In this document: in pieces, positions 15,867 to 24,037 of the stretch
Layout: the number at the start of each line of letters is the position of its first letter
Position numbering within the stretch: position 1 is the stretch's first letter
Assembly: GCA_949283125.1 (NCBI GenBank)
Contig: CASDRK010000012.1
Location: 1 to 63,199, forward strand
DNA: 63,199 bases
Reading direction: 5' to 3'
From: an uncultured Clostridia bacterium
Lineage (GTDB): Bacteria > Bacillota > Clostridia > Christensenellales > Borkfalkiaceae
The notes under the pieces: generated by a model
Databases searched by the model: none
What the model was told of the DNA's origin: nothing
Seen by the model: the letters and a program-made list of their open reading frames with translations, nothing else
Program-made: the position numbers and the translations under genes

Positions 15867-15957
15867 GCGGATGTACCCAAGTGGCTCAAGGGGCTCCCCT
15901 GCTAAGGGAGTAGTGCGGGAAACTGCAGCGCGAGTTCAAATCTCGCCATCCGCGCCA
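15867..15957 (+). tRNA. tRNA-Ser(GCU)
   Basis: Acceptor arms GCGGATG / CATCCGC pair fully, with discriminator G and an encoded CCA. Anticodon stem CTCCC / GGGAG surrounds the loop with anticodon GCT (15901-15903). A long variable arm (class II) and the T-arm GCGAG-TTCAAAT-CTCGC are intact. It reads AGC/AGU serine codons. The 3' half is duplicated 307 bp downstream. Confidence 0.97.
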
Positions 15958-16000
15958 TACCCCCGCGCACGACAACGGTCGTGTGCGGGGGTATTTTTTA
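15958..16000 (+). terminator. Terminator immediately after tRNA-Ser
   Basis: A 16-bp stem begins at the base after the encoded CCA (TACCCCCGCGCACGAC / GTCGTGTGCGGGGGTA, AACG loop) and is followed by T6. A near-identical copy lies at 16265-16306. Confidence 0.92.
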
Positions 16001-16005
16001 TGCGC

Positions 16006-16243
16006 GGATAATGCGAGGTTTGAGGGACGAAGGCAAACATATCAAAACAACGGACAGCCGTTGTTTTGTTGCCTGAGATGAGCCTGCGGCATGATAAAGC
16101 CGCAGGCAGTGACCGAAAACGGCGTTTTCCGCGCGCCGTTTGAGAAAACAAGCAAACAATATTGTTTGCGCAGGTCGGCGGGCTCTACCGCCGACTTGAC
16201 AGCCATAGGATCGGCTGTCAATCGTGCGCGTCCGCACAAGGCG
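16006..16243. other. Array of six consecutive hairpins between two copies of the tRNA-Ser 3' end
   Basis: No coding signal. Perfect or near-perfect stems follow one another: 16043-16068 (11 bp, ACAG loop; an extra AGGCAA/TTGCCT outer stem spans 16031-16074), 16082-16107 (9 bp), 16117-16141 (8 bp), 16152-16169 (18-base perfect palindrome), 16174-16195 (8 bp) and 16196-16221 (9 bp). The segment lies between the tRNA terminator and its duplicate, so read-through would yield a roughly 300-nt structured RNA with its own terminator. It matches no RNA family I can name. A mobile or recombination-derived element is equally possible. Confidence 0.6.
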
Positions 16244-16312
16244 CAAATCTCGCCATCCGCGCCATACCCCCGCGCACGACAACGGTCGTGCGCAGGGGTA
16301 TTTTTTATGCGC
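16244..16312 (+). repeat. Duplicate of tRNA-Ser 3' end plus terminator
   Basis: 67 of 69 bases match 15937-16005, with the first 47 identical. The copy begins inside the T-loop and so contains no functional tRNA, only the 3' acceptor arm, CCA and the terminator hairpin. The two copies are 307 bp apart, as an integration or slipped-recombination event at a tRNA 3' end would leave them. Confidence 0.85.
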
Positions 16313-16519
16313 AAAAACAGGGAAGAGCTTTCGGGCGGCGGGCGCGGCAACCCGCCGCGCCCGCCGCCCTGTCTTTGCCGCGCCGCGCCAAAAAGCTTTT
16401 AAACGGGGCAAGCGCGGGCGGATAAAGCGATGTGAGCTTTAAAAAAATCATCAGAAAACGCGCCGCGCATGTGCGGGCGCCCGCGTCGTGCGGCCGCGCG
16501 CCCGCGCGCAATGTAAAAC

Positions 16520-16548
16520 TTGTGTAAAGCTTTCGTAAAGTGTATTGT
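16520..16548 (+). promoter_or_regulatory. Promoter of the large lipoprotein operon
   Basis: TTGTGT, 17-base spacer and TATTGT, about 110 bp ahead of the lipoprotein start. The rest of the 16313-16659 gap shows no gene. Confidence 0.5.
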
Positions 16549-16659
16549 GTTTGTTTGTAACAGGATTTAAACTGAAATTAGCAAGACCCGCGGCATGCCG
16601 CGCAACCGCGCAATGCGCGCCCGCCGGGGGTTAAAAACATGAGGAGGAAAATATACCAC

Positions 16660-19600
16660 ATGAGAAAGAGATCTGTCATTCTTTCGATGCTTGCAGTAGT
16701 GATGATGGTTGTGCTCGTGATTGCGGGCTGCAAGACCGAGCGCGAACTTTCCGGCATCGAAATCACGACTCCGCCCGACAAAATCGCGTATATCGAAGGC
16801 GAGACGTTTGACAGCACGGGCATGGTTGTCACCGCAAATTACAGCGACGAAACATCCGAGCCCGTAACCCAATACACCGTAGACAAGACCGGACCGCTCA
16901 CTACCTCGGACACCGTCGTCACGGTCACATACGAAGGTTTCACGGCTACCGTCAACATAACGGTTGCCGAGGATACCGAGGAGCCGGAAGACCCCGACGA
17001 GCCCGTTACGATAACCGAAGTAATACTCAACGAGGACGTCACCTATACCCGCACGATGGACGCTTCGTCGGTAGTGCAGTATAAGGCTAAGTATTCCGAC
17101 GGCACCGAGGACGCCGAATGGCGCAACGCTTCGCCCGAAGATCTCGTCGGCTGGAGCATCGAAGGCGAGGAGATAACTCTGGAACTCGATCTGCTTGTCG
17201 GAACGCGCATCTTTGAAAAGACGCTCACCTTGCAGATAGCCGACGAAAACGTCATCTCCGTCTCCGAACTTAAGCAAAAGACGGTGGAGGAGGCCGGTTC
17301 GTATCTTGTGGAAGGCGTCGTCGTCTCCGTGGCGAACACCACTTCCGCAATGGAATACATACTCAAGGACGTTGACTCCAACGTCTATATCGGCGTGCGC
17401 AACATAGCCTCCACCGGCACCATGACCGACGGCACTTACGTATCCCGCTTTGATATAGGCGATCAGGTGCGCCTGCCGGTAACTTTGGCCAAGGTGGCCC
17501 CCGCGGCCGGCGCGGACACCAATCCCGCTTCCATCAAATCGGACGACAACAAGGTCTACGCCGCGTATGCCGGCGGCGAGCTTTACGAAACGGGCGTGGT
17601 CGAAAAGGATATAGCGCTGTCCTTCGACAAGGAGTCCGTTCCCGTCATAGATTCGCAGGAAGATCTTAAGGACTATCTCTCCGCCCAGAACAGAGCGGGC
17701 AACGCCTACACCATGGTCAAGCTTGCCGCGCCGTTCTACACCATCAACTACACCAACGGCGATTCCGTATTCTATCGCTTCATGTTCGAAGGCGTGACCA
17801 GCTATGCCGATCAGAAGATAGACGGCTCCAACACCTCGCCCGTATTCGCCAACTTCAATCAGCTCTACACGCAGGGCAAGACCGTGGGCGAAATACTGCG
17901 CGGCGACGATGAGTGGAAGCCCACCGCATGGGGCAATCCCGGCCCCGTCGGCAGGGACGTGTACGCGGTGTTCATCGGCGGCAACACCTATTATCATTAT
18001 TTTGTAATACTCGACTGGGAAGAAAGTTCCTCGCTCACGGCCGTCAGCCACGAAGTGACGGGCGTCAAGCAAAGCTACCTCGAAGGCGAGACCTTCACGC
18101 TCGAAGGCGCAGAACTCACGCTCAACTACGGCAAGGGCGCATATGAAAGCGACATAGAACTCACCCTTCCCATAACCGAGGACATGCTGGACGAAGCCAC
18201 ACTTCCCAAGATGGACCAGCCCGGCAGCTACACCGTAAAGGGCAGCTACGGCACGGTGGATTTCGAGTTTGTGGTCATAGTGGACAACGAGCCTCAATCC
18301 ATCGCTCTGTCCGCGCAGCCTTCTTCAACGTCGTTCAATTACCGCACGTGGCAGCAGAGCGCCGTCGATGCGCTCGTCGGTCTCGAGCTCGACGTGACTT
18401 ACGCCGACGCTCCCGCCGCAAAAGTGCCCGTAGTGGAGTCCATGATAAGCTTTGAAGACGGAGCGACGTGGAACGCCAAGAAGGCGATAATCACCTACTG
18501 GAACAAGACGACGGCGGTCGATATCTCCCTGATCGTGCCCGACGCGTCGGACTACACCTCCGTCACCACGGCAAAGGGCCTGCCCGCAGGCGAAACGGTC
18601 TACGACCTCAACGGCATAGTAATATCCTCTGCCTTCATATCCGGCACCACCACGGCTCCCGCCAACGGCGAGATCCTCATAAGGGACAAGGCCAACGGCA
18701 ACATCATCGGCCTCAAGGATATGGGCATCAGCTACGATAACAAGCTGGCAGGTCTCAAGGTCGGCGACGAAATACTCGTTCCCGTGACCATGAAGGTCAC
18801 TTCCACCAGCTCCAACCATTCCGAAAACGGCAAGGTGACCGCCTACAAGGCCGAAGGCATGAGCTATGTGGTGCTTTCAAGCGGCAACTCCGCGGAGCTC
18901 GACCTTGAGTCGGCAACTTCCGTCAGCAATCAGACGGAGCTGAGCAACTTCCTCAAGGACGCGGCCACCCGCTGCGACAACATGTACAAGCTGGTCAAGT
19001 TCACGCCTTCCACCAAGTGGATAAATTACGGCGGCGGCCTGTACATCACCTTCTCCGAAAGCGTATCGCTCGACACCATCAAGATAGACGGCAGATATCC
19101 CTATCTGCACGTGCTCAACCAGAGCATGACCCTCGGCGACAAGACGTTTGTGGACGTAATGCTCGGCGGCGAGGGCGCCTTCAGCGCAGAATTCGACGAT
19201 CCCACCTATCTTGAAAAGGACGTATACCTGCTTTACATCGGCGGTCAGGGCAGCTACTATCATCAGTTCGTTCTGCTCGGCGAGGACTACGTGCGCGAAC
19301 CTTCCGCCGTGTCGCTCACCGGCATAGAGGTAACGACCCCTCCCGACAAACTCACCTATGAGGAGGGCGACCTGTTCGATCCCGCCGGCATGGTGGTAAC
19401 GGCAACCTTCAGCGACGGTTCCTCAAAGGTCATCACCGGCTATACCATAGATATAACCGACGGCCTGACCTACGACGACAACACCATAACCGTAAGCTAC
19501 GGTTCGTTCACCGACACGATAACCATAACCGTATCTTCCCCCGTAACCATGACGGGCATAATAGTCAACGAGGAGGCCGAGTGGACGCGCACCACGGACA

Positions 19601-21870
19601 TAGCTCCCGTCGTGCAGTATAAGATAACATATTCCGACGGCTCCACCGATGAAGAGTGGCGCAGCATAACCGAAGAAGATCTCGTCGACTGGTCGGTTGA
19701 AAACGGCAAGCTCAACGTGGAGATCAAAGTCACGGTGGGCGGCAACACGTTTGAAAAGACGGCTTCCCTTCAGACTACCGATTCCGAGACAATCTCCGTC
19801 ACAGAACTCAAGGGCAAAGACGTAGAAGAGGGCGGGCAGTACCTCGTCGAAGGCGTTGTGGTCACGGTTGCCAGCACCGGTTCGCACGTGGAATACATCA
19901 TCAAGGACGTGGACGCCGACGAATACATAGGCGTTATAGGGCTCACCTCCGCCACCACCGGCAGCATAACCGAAGGTACGCACGTGCCCGTATATCAGGC
20001 CGGTGATCAGATACGCATCCCCGTAACGCTCGCCAAGATAGCTCCCTCCGCAAATGCGGCGACCGACGCGTCGACAATCAAGTCAAACGACAATAAGGTA
20101 TATGCCGACTACGCCGGCGGCGATCTGTATGAAAGCGCCGTGGTGGAGACGGGCATATCCCTCGCGTTCGACAAGGAGCAGGCGGTGGTTATAACCTCGC
20201 AGGCGGAGTTCAGGGATTTCCTCTCCGCCCAGAACAGAGCGGGCAACGCCTATGCGCTGGTCAAGCTCTCCGCTCCCGTTTACATCGTCAAGTACAACGA
20301 TAATTTCTGGCGCTTCATGTTCGACGGCGTAACAAATTACAACGATCAGAAGATAGACGGCAAAAACACTTCGCCCGTGTTCGCCAACTTCAATCAGAGC
20401 TACGCCACCGGCAATAACCTCGGCGAAGAGCTGTTCGGCGACGCCGACTTCGCGCCCGTGACAACATGGGGCAATCCCACTCCGGTGGCGAAGGACGTCT
20501 ACGCCGTATTTATCGGCGGCAACTCCTGGTATCATCACTTTGTAATACTTGAGTGCGCTCCGGCTACCGAGCTGACGCTTGAAAGCTATGAATTCAGCAA
20601 TCTCAAGACGGAATATCAGGCGGGCGAAACCTTCACCGTCGAAGGCGCCACCGTCACGCTCAACTACGGCCCCGGCGACTATGACAGCGACGTGGTGCTC
20701 AATATCCCCATCACCGTGGATATGCTGGACGAAAGCACTCTTCCCAAGATGGACCAGCCCGCAACCTACACGGTAAAGGGCTCCTACGGTTCGGTGCAGT
20801 TTGAATTCATCGTAAATGTAGACAGCACGCCCACGGCCATAGCATTGAGCGAGCCGCCTGCAATTTCCATCGACTACAGCGTAGATTGGAAGGAAGAAGC
20901 ACTGTCGGAGCTCACCGGTCTTCAGCTCAACGTTACTTATGCCGAAGCTCCTCAAAGACAGGTGCCCGTAACGGCGGAAATGGTAACATTTGCTGACGGC
21001 GAGACAGGCAAAGTCAGAAAGGCTGTCATTACATATTTTGGACAGACTACCACCTGCGACATAACCCTTACCCTGCCCGAGGAGAGCGAATATACTTCCG
21101 TCACCGAGGCAAAGGAACTTGAAGCGGGCGAAACGGTCTATCACCTCAACGGCATAGTCGTGTCCTCCGCATTCATATCCGGCACGACGACCAGCCCCGC
21201 CAACGGCGAAATATTCATCAAGGACAAGGCCAACGGCAACATCATCGGTCTCAAGGATATGGGTATCGGCTACGACAACAGACTGGCCTATCTCAAGGTC
21301 GGCGACGAGATAGTTGTACCCGTCATACTGAAGGTGACCACCACAAGCACATCCGTTTCGGAAACGAACAAGATAGCTGCCTACAAGGTTGCCGGGGGCG
21401 CCGCGGTGGTGCTTTCGTCCGACAACTCCGTGGCGTTGGATCTCTCTTCCGCAGTCGAAATTTCCGAACAGGCCGATCTGGATGCCTTCTTAAAGGACGC
21501 CGAAACCCGTATAGGAAATATGTACAAGCTCGTCAAGCTCATGCCCGGCACCAAGCTCGTCAGGTACACCGCAACCAACAACAGCGCATACATATTCCTT
21601 GACGATGCGGCGGAGGGACCCGAAACTGCAATAGACGGCAGACAGCCCTACCTCAGCATAATGAACGAGGAGATGACGCTGGGCGACAAGACGTATTCCG
21701 AGCTCATTCTCGGCGACGCGGAGGCCACGTTCGGAACATTTGACGCACCCACCGTCCTCGATAAGGAAGTTTACCTCATGTACATCGGCGGACAGGGCGC
21801 TTACTATCATCAGTTCATACTTCTCGGCGCGGATTATGTGGTAACGCCTGCGGCTGCGCCCACAGTTTAA
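16660..21870 (+). CDS. Very large surface lipoprotein with a two-fold internal duplication
   Basis: A 1736-residue lipoprotein: lipobox VIAGC near residue 20, so lipid-anchored to the outer face of the membrane. The mature part is two copies of an ~855-residue unit (about 24-880 and 884-1736), nearly identical in places even at DNA level. Each unit runs: bacterial Ig-like group-3 domain (LSGIEITTPPDK, then NYSDET), a beta domain with an aromatic YSDG motif, an OB-fold-like domain (SYLVEGVVVSV), a second Ig-like domain, a further beta domain, and a second OB-like domain (VYDLNGIVISSAFISGTTT). No catalytic motif is recognisable, so adhesion or glycan binding is the best guess. The start was set at the second ATG because GAGGAGG lies between the two ATGs. 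The next gene starts 12 bp downstream. Confidence 0.85.
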   Translation: MRKRSVILSMLAVVMMVVLVIAGCKTERELSGIEITTPPDKIAYIEGETFDSTGMVVTANYSDETSEPVTQYTVDKTGPLTTSDTVVTVTYEGFTATVNITVAEDTEEPEDPDEPVTITEVILNEDVTYTRTMDASSVVQYKAKYSDGTEDAEWRNASPEDLVGWSIEGEEITLELDLLVGTRIFEKTLTLQIADENVISVSELKQKTVEEAGSYLVEGVVVSVANTTSAMEYILKDVDSNVYIGVRNIASTGTMTDGTYVSRFDIGDQVRLPVTLAKVAPAAGADTNPASIKSDDNKVYAAYAGGELYETGVVEKDIALSFDKESVPVIDSQEDLKDYLSAQNRAGNAYTMVKLAAPFYTINYTNGDSVFYRFMFEGVTSYADQKIDGSNTSPVFANFNQLYTQGKTVGEILRGDDEWKPTAWGNPGPVGRDVYAVFIGGNTYYHYFVILDWEESSSLTAVSHEVTGVKQSYLEGETFTLEGAELTLNYGKGAYESDIELTLPITEDMLDEATLPKMDQPGSYTVKGSYGTVDFEFVVIVDNEPQSIALSAQPSSTSFNYRTWQQSAVDALVGLELDVTYADAPAAKVPVVESMISFEDGATWNAKKAIITYWNKTTAVDISLIVPDASDYTSVTTAKGLPAGETVYDLNGIVISSAFISGTTTAPANGEILIRDKANGNIIGLKDMGISYDNKLAGLKVGDEILVPVTMKVTSTSSNHSENGKVTAYKAEGMSYVVLSSGNSAELDLESATSVSNQTELSNFLKDAATRCDNMYKLVKFTPSTKWINYGGGLYITFSESVSLDTIKIDGRYPYLHVLNQSMTLGDKTFVDVMLGGEGAFSAEFDDPTYLEKDVYLLYIGGQGSYYHQFVLLGEDYVREPSAVSLTGIEVTTPPDKLTYEEGDLFDPAGMVVTATFSDGSSKVITGYTIDITDGLTYDDNTITVSYGSFTDTITITVSSPVTMTGIIVNEEAEWTRTTDIAPVVQYKITYSDGSTDEEWRSITEEDLVDWSVENGKLNVEIKVTVGGNTFEKTASLQTTDSETISVTELKGKDVEEGGQYLVEGVVVTVASTGSHVEYIIKDVDADEYIGVIGLTSATTGSITEGTHVPVYQAGDQIRIPVTLAKIAPSANAATDASTIKSNDNKVYADYAGGDLYESAVVETGISLAFDKEQAVVITSQAEFRDFLSAQNRAGNAYALVKLSAPVYIVKYNDNFWRFMFDGVTNYNDQKIDGKNTSPVFANFNQSYATGNNLGEELFGDADFAPVTTWGNPTPVAKDVYAVFIGGNSWYHHFVILECAPATELTLESYEFSNLKTEYQAGETFTVEGATVTLNYGPGDYDSDVVLNIPITVDMLDESTLPKMDQPATYTVKGSYGSVQFEFIVNVDSTPTAIALSEPPAISIDYSVDWKEEALSELTGLQLNVTYAEAPQRQVPVTAEMVTFADGETGKVRKAVITYFGQTTTCDITLTLPEESEYTSVTEAKELEAGETVYHLNGIVVSSAFISGTTTSPANGEIFIKDKANGNIIGLKDMGIGYDNRLAYLKVGDEIVVPVILKVTTTSTSVSETNKIAAYKVAGGAAVVLSSDNSVALDLSSAVEISEQADLDAFLKDAETRIGNMYKLVKLMPGTKLVRYTATNNSAYIFLDDAAEGPETAIDGRQPYLSIMNEEMTLGDKTYSELILGDAEATFGTFDAPTVLDKEVYLMYIGGQGAYYHQFILLGADYVVTPAAAPTV

Positions 21871-21882
21871 GGAGGAACGCTA

Positions 21883-23646
21883 ATGAAAAAATTTGTGGCG
21901 CTTTTAAGCGCATTCCTGATGCTTGCGTGCACGGCGTTTGCCGCCTGCACGCAGCCGGATAATACGCCTTCGGGCGACGACTCCAATACCGGACAGACCC
22001 CCGGCGGCGATCAGAATCCGGACGATCAGAATCCGGACGATCAGAATCCCGACGATCAGAATCCGGACGATCAGAATCCCGACGACGGCGACCAGACGGA
22101 GGACGGCCTGCCCGAAAAGCACCTCATTCTGGACAAGAACGGCAATTACGGCGGTTCGCTCAACGCAAATCTGTACGGCGAGGGCGCGCCCCTGAACGGT
22201 CAGTACGACGTGCCCGACACGGATTACTGGATGATTAACGACTTCTACAACATGACGTCCACGGCCGAGCGCACGATAATACCCAACTTCGAGCCCTATC
22301 AGCAGACCATGGCGGACACGAGCGGTCTCGCCTGCGCGCTGATGATAATGAATTACGACGGGCTCGACGTGCAGGATACGTACACCGAACTGGCGCTTAC
22401 GCGCAAGTACGAAGAGATAAACAACACCACCGTAAAGGACAACGGCACCAATTCGGACGGACTCAAGGCTCTGTTCACGGAATACGGCTACGTTGCGCGC
22501 AACACGCCGTATGTCGAGCAGGGTTCGGGCCAGGCCGAAAACATCGCCGCCTTCAACGAGTGGGTAAAGGGCCATCTCGACAACGGCTTCTACGTGCTCG
22601 TCCGCTGGGAGGACGGCATCGACAACGGCTGGCGCATAATCATCGGCATAGACACCATGGGCTCCGACTGGTCGCGCTCGTCCGTGCTCATCATGGCAAA
22701 CCCCAACGACGGCGCCGACCACTATCAGGACGGCTACTCCATTCAGGCTTCCGGCCGCTTCTACCGCTGGTGGTTCGATGCCCACAACGACGGCACCCGC
22801 ACGGATAATTTCGATTATCTGCTCGTTGCCCCCCAAACGCTCATTCGTTACGACCGCGTGGAGGAGGACAAGGTGGCCGTGCAGGAGAGACCCGAAAATC
22901 ACCTCATCCGCAACCCGGACGGCAGCTACGGCGGCACCAGCAACGAAGCCCTTTACGGCTCCGGCACTCCGCTCAACGGTGCCGTGGACGAGCCCACCAG
23001 CCGCTATCACAAGTTTGTGGATTACTACAACATGACCGATAACGACACAAGGCTCATCCTCACCGGCTACCGCGGATTCCAGCAGACCATGGCTTCGTCC
23101 TGCGGCATATGCTCCACGTTCACCGTGCTTGCATATTACGGCAAGAATATCGAGATATGGAACGAGGAGTTCCTTGTCAAGACCTATGAAGACATCAACG
23201 ACAAAGTCATCTTCAACAGCGGCGTCGGCGGTTCGGGCCTGAAGAAGCTCGTAACGCAGGGCCTCGGGTTCGATAACTTCGACTACACGTCCAACTCCGC
23301 GGCCAAGTACGTGGACGACGAAACGTCCGTAAGGTTCTACACCTACGAAATGTTCACCGAATGGGTGGTGGAAAACCTTTCCAAGGGTACGCCCATGCCC
23401 ATATCGTGGCGCCCTCACGGCGGCCACTGGGAAGTCATCATAGGCTATGACGACATGGGCACCGATTATCCTTACGACGACGTTCTCGTGCTCGCCGACT
23501 CGGGCGACAGCTGGGACCACTATCAGGACGGCTACAACACTCTGGTTGCGTCGCAGTTCTATCATCAGTGGTTCAACGGTTCGTTTACCTATAACCAACA
23601 GCTTGCCGTGTTCGACAACGACCCCTCGGTCGATGCGGTATCGTAA
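21883..23646 (+). CDS. Lipoprotein with tandem C39-like papain-fold domains, the first catalytically degenerate
   Basis: A 587-residue lipoprotein (lipobox FAAC), then an acidic linker with five DQNPD repeats. Two homologous ~220-residue domains follow (about 80-320 and 335-580). Both share a QQTMA motif. Domain 2 carries the papain-like nucleophile region SSCGICS (Cys near residue 405) and a catalytic-type histidine in GGHWEV (near 513) followed by D in IIGYD. Domain 1 has DTSGLAC and NGWRII at the same places, so lacks both Cys and His. The fold resembles C39-type peptidase families. Likely roles are surface peptidase or peptidase-like binding protein. Co-transcription with the preceding duplicated lipoprotein suggests joint action. 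Confidence 0.8.
   Translation: MKKFVALLSAFLMLACTAFAACTQPDNTPSGDDSNTGQTPGGDQNPDDQNPDDQNPDDQNPDDQNPDDGDQTEDGLPEKHLILDKNGNYGGSLNANLYGEGAPLNGQYDVPDTDYWMINDFYNMTSTAERTIIPNFEPYQQTMADTSGLACALMIMNYDGLDVQDTYTELALTRKYEEINNTTVKDNGTNSDGLKALFTEYGYVARNTPYVEQGSGQAENIAAFNEWVKGHLDNGFYVLVRWEDGIDNGWRIIIGIDTMGSDWSRSSVLIMANPNDGADHYQDGYSIQASGRFYRWWFDAHNDGTRTDNFDYLLVAPQTLIRYDRVEEDKVAVQERPENHLIRNPDGSYGGTSNEALYGSGTPLNGAVDEPTSRYHKFVDYYNMTDNDTRLILTGYRGFQQTMASSCGICSTFTVLAYYGKNIEIWNEEFLVKTYEDINDKVIFNSGVGGSGLKKLVTQGLGFDNFDYTSNSAAKYVDDETSVRFYTYEMFTEWVVENLSKGTPMPISWRPHGGHWEVIIGYDDMGTDYPYDDVLVLADSGDSWDHYQDGYNTLVASQFYHQWFNGSFTYNQQLAVFDNDPSVDAVS
22009..22083 (+). repeat. Five 15-bp tandem repeats in a lipoprotein linker
   Basis: The unit GATCAGAATCCSGAC occurs five times and encodes DQNPD. 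It forms the acidic spacer after the lipobox. Confidence 0.9.
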
Positions 23647-23671
23647 AAAAGCTGTGTGACTCTCATGCGCG

Positions 23672-23710
23672 GGGACGCCTTCCGGCTTGCCGGAAGGCGT
23701 CCCTCTTTTT
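23672..23710 (+). terminator. Terminator of the lipoprotein operon
   Basis: A 15-bp perfect stem GGGACGCCTTCCGGC / GCCGGAAGGCGTCCC with a TT loop and a T-run follows the stop by 25 bp. The following gap to 24037 holds only the next promoter. Confidence 0.93.
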
Positions 23711-23918
23711 GCCTTCGGCCGCGCCTGCGCCGTAGTCCCGTTTCGCCTTCGGCCGCGCCTCCCGCGCGCCCGTGCCGCCGGCGCGCGTAATGTTATTTTT
23801 TAACATAAATGCGCCGACTAACTGATTTTATTGACGATATAGTCCGTTATGACCATGTCGAAATTATCAATACGATGAAATAAACAAACAAAATTTGTGA
23901 TATTTTTTAAAATCGCTA

Positions 23919-23946
23919 TTGACAAAAATTCGGCCGGGAGTATAAT
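23919..23946 (+). promoter_or_regulatory. Consensus sigma-A promoter of the InlB/beta-helix lipoprotein
   Basis: TTGACA, 16-base spacer and TATAAT, leaving a leader of about 85 bases before the start codon. Confidence 0.85.
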
Positions 23947-24037
23947 TAAATCAGATGCGGGGAGCGTGCTCCGCCCGTCCGGCAACGGTGTCGGGGCGCA
24001 TGGCTTCCGCAAATAAAATTTACAGGAGATTTGCAAA

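Noticed and set aside
16006-16243. Member of the large ornate RNAs (GOLLD, ROOL) that occur near tRNAs
   Set aside because: The segment is about 240 nt, far shorter than those families, and I could not match any of their hallmark structures.
16260-16264. A second functional tRNA-Ser
   Set aside because: The duplicated copy starts in the T-loop and lacks the D-arm, anticodon arm and 5' acceptor strand.
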